Assembly (NCBI GenBank): GCA_017617935.1
Contig: JAFZVF010000094.1
Location: 18,995 to 82,994, forward strand
Length of the DNA: 64,000 nt
Origin: Clostridiales bacterium
GTDB taxonomy: Bacteria > Bacillota > Clostridia > Saccharofermentanales > Saccharofermentanaceae
Direction: 5' to 3'
Numbering within the stretch: the stretch's first letter is position 1; every line of letters begins with the position of its first letter. Under the pieces are notes generated by a model that searched no databases, had not been told where the DNA came from, and saw nothing but the letters and a program-made list of their open reading frames with translations. Both the position numbers and the translations under genes were made by a program. This document shows, in pieces, positions 18,266 to 25,413 of the stretch.

Positions 18266-20278
18266 ATGAAAGCATTGATCCTGAATTCAGGTCTCGGAAA
18301 GAGAATGGGAACCCTTACGAGCGAGCACCCCAAGTGCATGACGGAGCTCTCGGTCGGTGAGACGATCGTAAGCCGCCAGCTTAAGCAGCTCAGCGAAGTA
18401 GGCATAACGGACGTCGTAATGACCACGGGACCTTTCGTGGACGTCCTCGAGGGTTACATCAAGTCACTGAACCTTGATCTTGACGTCAAGTTCGTGAACA
18501 ACCCGATTTACGATCAGACGAATTACATCTATTCGATCTACATGGCAAGAGAGCTCTTGAAGGGTGACGACCTCATCCTGATGCACGGTGATCTCGTTTT
18601 CGAGAACAGCGTGCTCGACGGCATCCTTGCACAGCAGTCGGCAATGACCGTTTCTTCGACCATCCCGCTTCCCGAAAAGGACTTCAAGGCGGTCATCAAG
18701 GACGGCGAGATCAAGAAGGTCGGCATCGAGTTCTTCGATGACGCGCTCGCGGCACAGCCCCTCTACAGGTTCACGAAGGAAGACTGGGAGACCTGGCTTG
18801 ATTCCATCTGCAAGTTCTGCGAAGAAGGCACGACCGGATGCTATGCCGAGAACGCTCTCAACGTCGTTTCCGACAACACTCACATCATTCCCTTCGACGT
18901 AAAGGACGCGCTCTGCGGCGAAGTCGACAACCCTGAGGATCTTGCGGTAATGAGCAAGAGGCTCGAAGAGGTCAAGTCCAGAAAGGTATACGTCTGCTTC
19001 TCAACGGACATCCTTCACAGCGGCCACCTCAACATCTTAAGAAGGGCTTCAAGATTGGGCCGCCTCATCGTGGGCGTAATGAGCGACGAGGCTGTCGCTT
19101 CCTACAAGAGGTTCCCGCTCGTTCCCTGCGAGGAGAGGAAGGCCATGTTCAAGTCCATCAAGGGCGTTTGGCAGGTCGTAGAGCAGGATACCTTAAGCTA
19201 CAAGGACGTTATCGCGAAGTACCAGCCTGACATAGTCGTTCACGGCGACAACTGGCAGGAAGGCTTCCAGAAGCCGATCAGGGACGAAGTTATCGAGCTC
19301 CTTTCCGCATACGGCGGACAGCTCGTCGAGTTCCCTTATTCGTCAGATCCCAAGTATAAGGAAGTTGACGCAAGGAGCAGGCTTGAATTATCGCTCCCTG
19401 ACAACAGGAGGGGCAGGCTCAGAAAGCTCATCGCGATGAAGGGTCTTGTCACCATGATGGAAGCTCACGACGGCATCTCAGGCCTCATCGTCGAGAACAC
19501 CGTAGTTCACGATGACACGGGCGCTTCATACCAGTTCGATGGCATGTGGGTCTCATCCCTCTGCGACTCCACGGCAAAGGGCAAGCCTGACATTGAGCTC
19601 GTTGACATGACTTCCAGATTCAGAACGATCGACGACATCACTGAAGTAACGACCAAGCCGATCATCTTCGACGGAGACACCGGCGGACTTACCGAACACT
19701 TCGTTTACACCGTCCGTTCACTCGAAAAGCTCGGCGTTTCGGCGGTCATAATCGAGGACAAGAAGGGTCTTAAAAAGAATTCGCTTTTCGGCACCGAAGT
19801 CAAGCAGACACAGGCTACGATCGAAGAGATGAGCGAAAAGATCGCTGCAGGAAAGAGGGCGCAGAAGTCATCCGATTTCATGATCATCGCCCGTATCGAA
19901 TCCCTCATCCTCGAGCAGGGCATGGAGGATGCTCTTACCAGGGCATTTGCGTTCGTAAAGGCAGGCGCTGACGGCATCATGATCCACTCACGCCGCACCG
20001 AGCCTGACGAGATAATCGAGTTCATAAACAAGTTCAGGGAGCAGGACAAGATCACACCGATCGTCATCGTTCCCACGTCTTTCCATTCCGTCAAGGAAGA
20101 GGAATGGAAGAAGATCGGCGTCAACGTCGTCATCTACGCTAACCAGCTCATGAGGGCTGAGGTTCCCGCGATGCAGACTACTGCCGAGGAGATCTTAAAG
20201 AACCACAGGGCACAGGAAGCGGATGAGCATCTGATGGGCTTCAAGCAGATCATCAGATTGATTCCCGACCAGATTTGA
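18266..20278 (+). CDS. pepM: three-domain nucleotidyltransferase / cytidylyltransferase / phosphoenolpyruvate mutase
   Basis: The 670-residue protein fuses three enzymes. Residues 1-230 are LicC-like ('MKALILNSGLGKRMG', 'NNPIYDQTNYIYS'). Residues about 238-370 are a TagD/CTP-type cytidylyltransferase with the HxGH motif HSGH at 251-254 and 'RKAMFKSIKGVWQV'. Residues about 380-670 are PEP mutase with 'DGDTGG' (469-474) and the diagnostic EDK-X5-NS as EDKKGLKKNS (497-506). PEP mutase makes phosphonopyruvate and commits carbon to phosphonates. Two CTP-using domains on the same chain suggest direct activation of a phosphonate product. The ATG at 18266 is chosen over the one at 18263 because GGGAGG is then six bases away and the N-terminus matches PntC. 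Confidence 0.9.
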   Translation: MKALILNSGLGKRMGTLTSEHPKCMTELSVGETIVSRQLKQLSEVGITDVVMTTGPFVDVLEGYIKSLNLDLDVKFVNNPIYDQTNYIYSIYMARELLKGDDLILMHGDLVFENSVLDGILAQQSAMTVSSTIPLPEKDFKAVIKDGEIKKVGIEFFDDALAAQPLYRFTKEDWETWLDSICKFCEEGTTGCYAENALNVVSDNTHIIPFDVKDALCGEVDNPEDLAVMSKRLEEVKSRKVYVCFSTDILHSGHLNILRRASRLGRLIVGVMSDEAVASYKRFPLVPCEERKAMFKSIKGVWQVVEQDTLSYKDVIAKYQPDIVVHGDNWQEGFQKPIRDEVIELLSAYGGQLVEFPYSSDPKYKEVDARSRLELSLPDNRRGRLRKLIAMKGLVTMMEAHDGISGLIVENTVVHDDTGASYQFDGMWVSSLCDSTAKGKPDIELVDMTSRFRTIDDITEVTTKPIIFDGDTGGLTEHFVYTVRSLEKLGVSAVIIEDKKGLKKNSLFGTEVKQTQATIEEMSEKIAAGKRAQKSSDFMIIARIESLILEQGMEDALTRAFAFVKAGADGIMIHSRRTEPDEIIEFINKFREQDKITPIVIVPTSFHSVKEEEWKKIGVNVVIYANQLMRAEVPAMQTTAEEILKNHRAQEADEHLMGFKQIIRLIPDQI

Positions 20279-20288
20279 GGAAGCATAA

Positions 20289-21398
20289 ATGGAACAGCTG
20301 ATACTAAGCAGTGAAAACGGTTACGCCGAGCTGAACGGATATCTTGCGGACAACAACGTCTGCAACATTTTCCTGGTATGCGACAGCGCGTTCGGATTCC
20401 TTAAGATCAAGGACTATTTTGACGAGCTTGAAGAAGAGGGAATCGAGATCACGAGGTTCTCCGACTTCCAGCCGAACCCGCTCTATGAATCCGTAGTCGA
20501 AGGCGTAAGGCTCTTCAAGGAATCAGGCGCAAAGCTGATCATCGCGGTCGGCGGGGGCTCGGCGATGGACGTTGCAAAGTGCATCAAGCTCTATAGCAAC
20601 ATGGATCCTTCGAAGAACTATCTTGAGCAGGAGATCGTACCCAATGACGTAACGCTCCTGGCGATCCCCACGACGGCGGGAACCGGCTCGGAGGCAACCA
20701 GGTTCGCGGTCATCTACTACGAGGGAAAGAAGCAGAGCGTGGCTGATCATTCGATAATCCCGACGGTCGTTCTTTTCGATGAATCCGCCCTCAAGACGCT
20801 GCCCTTGTATCAGAAAAAGTCCACGATGCTGGACGCGTTCTGCCACGCGATCGAATCCTACTGGTCGGTCAACAGCAACGACGAGAGCAAGGAATATTCA
20901 AAGAAGGCGATCTCAGGGATACTCACAAATCTTGATGCTTACCTTGCAAATGACGAGGCAGCGAACCGCGAGATGATGACCGCAGCGCACTACGCCGGCA
21001 AGGCCATCAACATTACACAGACGACCGCGGGCCACGCGATGTGCTACAAGCTCACGAGCCTTTACGGCGTAGCTCACGGACACGCCGCGGCACTTGTCGA
21101 CACAAAGCTTTTCCCTTACATGGTCTCGCACACGGAAGACTGCGTTGACCCCAGGGGAGAGGAGTACCTCAAGAAGACTTTTGAAGAGATCGCTTCAATG
21201 CTCGGATGCAAGAGCACGGGCGAAGCCTGCGTAAAGCTTCAGCAGTTCTTTGATTCATTGGATCTTCTGGTCCCTGAGGCCGCGGAGGAGGATTTCGCGG
21301 AACTTAAGACCTCGGTCAATCCGGTAAGGCTCAAGAACAACCCGGTGAAGCTTGATGAAGAAAACATAGAGTCGCTTTACAGACTCATTTTGAAATAA
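20289..21398 (+). CDS. iron-type alcohol dehydrogenase, probable phosphonoacetaldehyde reductase
   Basis: The 369-residue protein has the group III (Fe-dependent) dehydrogenase layout: 'GGGSAMDVAK' for NAD(P), 'TAGTGSEATRFAV', and metal-ligand motifs 'LDAFCHAIESYWS' and 'HAMCYKLTSLYGVAHGHAA'. In phosphonate clusters enzymes of this kind reduce phosphonoacetaldehyde to 2-hydroxyethylphosphonate. The neighbours (PEP mutase just upstream, phosphonopyruvate decarboxylase just downstream) support that substrate. Start supported by GAGGAAG. The gene is 10 bp from its upstream neighbour, so co-transcription is very likely. Confidence 0.82.
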   Translation: MEQLILSSENGYAELNGYLADNNVCNIFLVCDSAFGFLKIKDYFDELEEEGIEITRFSDFQPNPLYESVVEGVRLFKESGAKLIIAVGGGSAMDVAKCIKLYSNMDPSKNYLEQEIVPNDVTLLAIPTTAGTGSEATRFAVIYYEGKKQSVADHSIIPTVVLFDESALKTLPLYQKKSTMLDAFCHAIESYWSVNSNDESKEYSKKAISGILTNLDAYLANDEAANREMMTAAHYAGKAINITQTTAGHAMCYKLTSLYGVAHGHAAALVDTKLFPYMVSHTEDCVDPRGEEYLKKTFEEIASMLGCKSTGEACVKLQQFFDSLDLLVPEAAEEDFAELKTSVNPVRLKNNPVKLDEENIESLYRLILK

Positions 21399-21418
21399 AC
21401 GGCAAAGGATGACGGATT

Positions 21419-22543
21419 ATGAAAGTTGAAAGCCTGATCGAAATCTTAGGTGCGGACTTCTACTCGGGAGTCCCTGATTCCCAGCTCAAAGCTCTCTGCA
21501 ACTTCCTGATGAGCAAGTACGGGATCGACAAAAAACATCACATGATCGCCGCAAACGAGGGCAACTCTGTGGCCCTTGCGGCAGGTTACCATATGGCGAC
21601 CGGAAAGATTCCCGTCGTTTACATGCAGAACTCGGGTGAGGGCAACATAATCAACCCTCTTGCGTCTCTCGTAAACGACAAGGTCTATGCGATCCCCATG
21701 ATCTTCATCGTCGGATGGAGAGGCGAGCCCGGCACGAAGGATGAGCCGCAGCACATCTATCAGGGCATCGTTACGAGAACGCTTTTGGACGACATGGACG
21801 TAAAGAACTTCGTCATCACGAAGGAGACGACCGAGGATGAGGTTAAGGCCGCGATGGATGAGTTCAAGCCCGTTCTTGCGGCAGGCAAGCAGGTCGCCTT
21901 CGTCGTTTCCAAGGGCGCGCTTTCATTCGACGGCAAGGTCGATTACAAGAATTCCTACAGCCTCAACCGCGAGGAAGTCGTAGGCCACATCGCAAAGGCG
22001 GCCGGCGAGGATCCGATCGTTTCAACGACCGGCAAGATCTCCCGCGAGCTTTTCGAATACAGGACGAACAACGGCATGAGCCACAAGTACGATTTCCTCA
22101 CCGTCGGTTCGATGGGCCACTGCTCATCGATTGCTCTGGGCATCGCGATCAACAAGCCCGACCTCACGGTATGGTGCATCGACGGTGACGGCGCGGCACT
22201 CATGCACATGGGCGCGATGGCGGTAACAGGCTCGAACAAGCCTTCCAACATGATCCACGTCGTGATCAACAACGGAGCTCACGAGACCGTTGGAGGAATG
22301 CCCACGGTCTGTTCCGATTCATCCGTTGACCTTCCCGCAGTTGCCAAGGCATGCGGATATCCTTACACGGTTTCCGTTGATAATTTTGAAGACCTTGACA
22401 GGGAGCTTGCAGCCGCTAAGGCTAGGGGCGCCCTTTCATTGATAGAAGTTAAGTGTCAGGTAGGAGCAAGAGAGGACTTGGGCAGGCCGACGACGACCGC
22501 GCTCGAGAACAAGAACAATTTCATGGAGTACATCAATGGTTAA
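21419..22543 (+). CDS. aepY: phosphonopyruvate decarboxylase
   Basis: The 374-residue thiamine-diphosphate enzyme decarboxylates phosphonopyruvate to phosphonoacetaldehyde, the step that makes the unfavourable PEP mutase reaction productive. Family marks include 'GVPDSQLKALCNF', 'AANEGNSVALAAGY', 'MQNSGEGN' and 'WRGEPGTKDEPQH', and the ThDP-binding GDG...NN pair ('DGDGAALMHMG' to 'INNGAHETVGG'). Length is normal. The last 8 bp overlap the next transferase gene, which couples phosphonate synthesis and polymer transfer in one transcript. Confidence 0.93.
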   Translation: MKVESLIEILGADFYSGVPDSQLKALCNFLMSKYGIDKKHHMIAANEGNSVALAAGYHMATGKIPVVYMQNSGEGNIINPLASLVNDKVYAIPMIFIVGWRGEPGTKDEPQHIYQGIVTRTLLDDMDVKNFVITKETTEDEVKAAMDEFKPVLAAGKQVAFVVSKGALSFDGKVDYKNSYSLNREEVVGHIAKAAGEDPIVSTTGKISRELFEYRTNNGMSHKYDFLTVGSMGHCSSIALGIAINKPDLTVWCIDGDGAALMHMGAMAVTGSNKPSNMIHVVINNGAHETVGGMPTVCSDSSVDLPAVAKACGYPYTVSVDNFEDLDRELAAAKARGALSLIEVKCQVGAREDLGRPTTTALENKNNFMEYING

Positions 22544-23843
22544 TCTTTACATCGACCCGGGCACGGGAAGCATGCTTTTCACGGTACTTATCGGTGTGTT
22601 GAGCGCCGCCGTTTACGGTGCGAGAACGCTTTTCATCAGGCTCCGCACGGGCGCAGGCAGAAAGGCCGACAAGAACAAGATCCCGCTCGTGATCTATTCC
22701 GACTCGAAGAGATACTGGAACACTTTCGAGCCCATCTGCGACGAGCTCGAAAAGCGCGGCCAGGACGCAGTCTTCATGACGGCTTCCCCTGACGATCCGG
22801 CTCTCAAGAAGGAGTACAAGCACATCAAGACCGAGTTCATCGGCGAGGGCAACAAGTCCTTCACAAGACTCAACATGCTCAACGCAAGACTCGTCTTCTG
22901 CACGACACCGGGTCTTGACGTTCTCCAGTGGAAGAGGTCGAGATCAGTCGATTACTACACGCACATCATGCACGCTCCGAGGGACGCCGCATCCTACAGA
23001 ATGTTCGAGCTCGACTACTTTGACTCGATCCTTTTCTCGGGCCAGGTTCAGATCGACCAGATCAGGGAGCTTGAAGAGCTCAGAGGCCTTCCTGCAAAGG
23101 AACTGACTTTGGTAGGCATCCCTTACATGGACGAGATGATGAAGCGCGCGCAGGCACTGCCTCCCGCACCGAAGTCCGACAAGACGACGGTCCTTCTCGC
23201 GCCTTCATGGGGCAAGTCATCCCTCCTCGTCAAGTACGGTTCATCGTTCATCGACAACCTTTTGAAGACCGGTTATCACGTCATCATAAGACCTCACCCG
23301 CAGTCGTTTACGGCTGACAAGGAAGTCATCGAAAAGCTCATGGCCGAGTACCCGAACAGCGACGATCTTGAGTGGAACAGGGACAACGACAACTTCGACG
23401 TCCTGAACCGTTCCGACATCATGATCTCCGACTTCTCCGGCGTCATGCTCGACTTCGCGTTCATCTTCAACAAGCCCGTCATCTACGCTGACATCAATTT
23501 CGACAAGGGTCAGTACGACTACTACTTCCTCAAGGAAGAACCCTGGTCACTCACCATGCTTCCCAAGATCGGCATGGCTCTCACGATGGAGAATGTCGAG
23601 AACGTCAAGGACCTCATCGAGGAGTGCCTTACGAATCCGAAGTTCAAAGAGACCCGCGAGCAGGCAAGAGACGAGATCTGGCAGCACAGGGGCGAGGGCG
23701 CGGTACGCGTAGCAGACTATCTCTGCAATAAGCTCAAGGAGCTTGAAGAGAAGGAAGCTGCCGAGATAAAGGCCGCTGAGGAAAAGGCTTCCAAGAAGGG
23801 CAAGAAGGCCAAGACCGATAAGAAGGCCGAGGCAAAGGCCTAA
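22536..23843 (+). CDS. CDP-glycerol glycerophosphotransferase-like (TagB/TagF family) transferase 2
   Basis: The 435-residue paralogue of transferase 1 has the same 'YIDPGTGSMLF' start, hydrophobic N-terminus, 'RPHPQSF' and 'SDIMISDFSGVMLDF' with 'NKPVIY'. It ends in a Lys/Glu/Ala-rich tail of about 35 residues that the first copy lacks. Its start lies inside the decarboxylase gene. Being directly coupled to the phosphonate pathway genes, it is the better candidate for using a CMP-activated phosphonate as donor; this is inference, since characterised members use CDP-glycerol or CDP-ribitol. Confidence 0.85.
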   Translation: MVNLYIDPGTGSMLFTVLIGVLSAAVYGARTLFIRLRTGAGRKADKNKIPLVIYSDSKRYWNTFEPICDELEKRGQDAVFMTASPDDPALKKEYKHIKTEFIGEGNKSFTRLNMLNARLVFCTTPGLDVLQWKRSRSVDYYTHIMHAPRDAASYRMFELDYFDSILFSGQVQIDQIRELEELRGLPAKELTLVGIPYMDEMMKRAQALPPAPKSDKTTVLLAPSWGKSSLLVKYGSSFIDNLLKTGYHVIIRPHPQSFTADKEVIEKLMAEYPNSDDLEWNRDNDNFDVLNRSDIMISDFSGVMLDFAFIFNKPVIYADINFDKGQYDYYFLKEEPWSLTMLPKIGMALTMENVENVKDLIEECLTNPKFKETREQARDEIWQHRGEGAVRVADYLCNKLKELEEKEAAEIKAAEEKASKKGKKAKTDKKAEAKA

Positions 23844-23868
23844 TCCTTTCAGGATTCCGGATCGACCA

Positions 23869-24618
23869 ATGGCAGAAAACGAAGTAACAGTAACGAAAAA
23901 GCAGAGGGCGCTTGGCATCTTCCTCTGCGTCCTGATCTTCGCCGTAGTCGGCGTGATCTCTTATTTCATATGCAAGCCGATGCTCGAGATGAGCAAGGAC
24001 CCGGCCGCTTTCCGCGCGTACATTGACGAGCAGGGAGTAAAGGGATACCTGATGCTCATGGCGGCAATGTTCCTTCAGGTCGTTGCGGCCGTCATTCCGG
24101 GCGGACCTTTCGAGATCGCCGCGGGCTATGCTTTCGGCGTGTGGAAGGGCGCGCTCGTCGCGGACGTCGCGATGACTTTGGGAAGCCTTTTCGTATTCCT
24201 GATGGTCAGGCGTTTCGGCGTGAAGTTCGCGTGCCTTTTTGTTTCGAAAAAGAAACTCGATTCGGTCAAGTTCTTCCATCAGTCCTCAAAGAGGGATCTT
24301 CTCGCATTCGTATTCTTTCTGATCCCGGGAACGCCGAAGGATATTTTCACGTACGTCATGGGCTTCACCGACATGAAGATCCCGATGTGGATATTCATCA
24401 CCTTTGTCGGAAGGTTCCCCGCGATCTGGCTTTCCGCGATGAGCGGCGACGCGATCGGCGAGAAGAACTACACGGCGTTTTTCATCATGCTCGCAATCAT
24501 TGTAGTCGTCTGCATCGCCGGCAGCATCGTTTACTCGCGCTGGAAGAAAAAGCACGACGCGAAGGAAGCTGCGTTGAGCGAGGCGGCTGAAAACGCTGCC
24601 CCCGAAAGCAATTCCTGA
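23869..24618 (+). CDS. TVP38/TMEM64 (VTT/DedA-type) membrane protein
   Basis: The 249-residue integral membrane protein shows the VTT-domain signature 'VVAAVIPGGPFEIAAGYAFG' followed by 'GSLFVFLMVRRFG' and the second re-entrant half 'AFVFFLIPGTPKDIFTYVMG'. Several DedA/VTT proteins move or scramble lipids or lipid-linked carriers between leaflets. As last gene of the phosphonate locus (25 bp after transferase 2) it may recycle or flip the lipid used by the polymer enzymes; that is inference. Confidence 0.8.
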   Translation: MAENEVTVTKKQRALGIFLCVLIFAVVGVISYFICKPMLEMSKDPAAFRAYIDEQGVKGYLMLMAAMFLQVVAAVIPGGPFEIAAGYAFGVWKGALVADVAMTLGSLFVFLMVRRFGVKFACLFVSKKKLDSVKFFHQSSKRDLLAFVFFLIPGTPKDIFTYVMGFTDMKIPMWIFITFVGRFPAIWLSAMSGDAIGEKNYTAFFIMLAIIVVVCIAGSIVYSRWKKKHDAKEAALSEAAENAAPESNS

Positions 24619-24622
24619 TCGA

Positions 24623-24745
24623 TTCCACGATTACCTGCCATGGTTTGAAAAATGTTGGCAGGCGATCTTGGAATTTTCCGAAAATAAGACGATATTCCAA
24701 GTTTGCTGCCAAGATCTGACCGAAGTTGGCAGGGTATCTTGGAAT
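24623..24745. repeat. alternating inverted-word element, copy 1
   Basis: A 20-bp word (TTGGCAGGTAATCTTGGAAT or close variants) occurs four times in the order reverse, forward, reverse, forward, starting at 24623, 24655, 24694 and 24726. The two pairs can form two long hairpins with loops of 13-14 nt. The element at 43053-43175 has exactly the same length and spacings with different loop and spacer sequence. There is no T tract, so it is not a plain terminator. Confidence 0.8.
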
Positions 24746-24808
24746 TAGGCGGGGTTTGCACCATGGTAAAACATGCTATCCTATATATATGGACGCGGGA
24801 GGTGCTTT

Positions 24809-25408
24809 ATGGACGCGAAGACATCGAAGATCATTACCATAGGCAGGTCGTTCGGCGCGGGCGGAAAGACGATCGGAAAATTGGTCGCGGACCAGCTTAA
24901 CGTTCCTTATTACGATTCCGAACTGCTTAAGGAAACTGCGAAGAACTGCGCCCTTAATGAGAAGTACCTCGCGAGCGTTGACGAGAAGGAGATCAACGAC
25001 GCGGTGCTCTACATGTCCGTAGGATTCATGAGCCCCTCTTACACTTCAGTCCGTCAGATCGCGGCAAACGCGCAGAGGGAAGTCATCGAAAAGATCGCAA
25101 ACGAAGGGCCGTGCGTCATAGTCGGACGCCGCGCAAACGAGATATTGAGGGAGCGCAAGAACGTCGTCAGCGTCTTTGTCACCGCTTCCGTTGATTACAG
25201 GGCCGAAAGGATTATGGAGCGCGAAGGGCTTGACCTGAAGGCGGCCACAAAGAAGGTCCTGAAGGCGGACAAGGAAAGAGCCGCTTACTACAACCAGTTC
25301 GGAGGCCCGAGGTGGGGCGAGGCTTCGACTTACGATCTTTGCATTAATACTGAGACGTTCGGCGATGAAAAGGCCGCCGAGCTGATAGTCCGTCTGGTCA
25401 CGAACTGA
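24809..25408 (+). CDS. cytidylate kinase-like P-loop protein
   Basis: The 199-residue protein starts with 'IITIGRSFGAGGKTIG', a P loop, followed by 'LNVPYYDSELLKETAK', typical of the cytidylate-kinase-like family. That family resembles Cmk but often lacks a proven substrate. Later parts include 'VIVGRRANEIL' and 'VFVTASVDYRAERIM', matching the CMP/NMP-binding and LID portions. The ATG at 24809 is preceded by GGGAGG. It lies just after the locus whose transferases would release CMP, so a CMP-recycling role is attractive but unproven. Confidence 0.8.
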   Translation: MDAKTSKIITIGRSFGAGGKTIGKLVADQLNVPYYDSELLKETAKNCALNEKYLASVDEKEINDAVLYMSVGFMSPSYTSVRQIAANAQREVIEKIANEGPCVIVGRRANEILRERKNVVSVFVTASVDYRAERIMEREGLDLKAATKKVLKADKERAAYYNQFGGPRWGEASTYDLCINTETFGDEKAAELIVRLVTN

Positions 25409-25413
25409 TTTCC

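Noticed and set aside
18266..20278. Isocitrate lyase or methylisocitrate lyase instead of PEP mutase
   Set aside because: The loop reads EDKKGLKKNS, the PEP mutase signature, rather than the KKCGH-type loop of the lyases, and the decarboxylase gene is adjacent.
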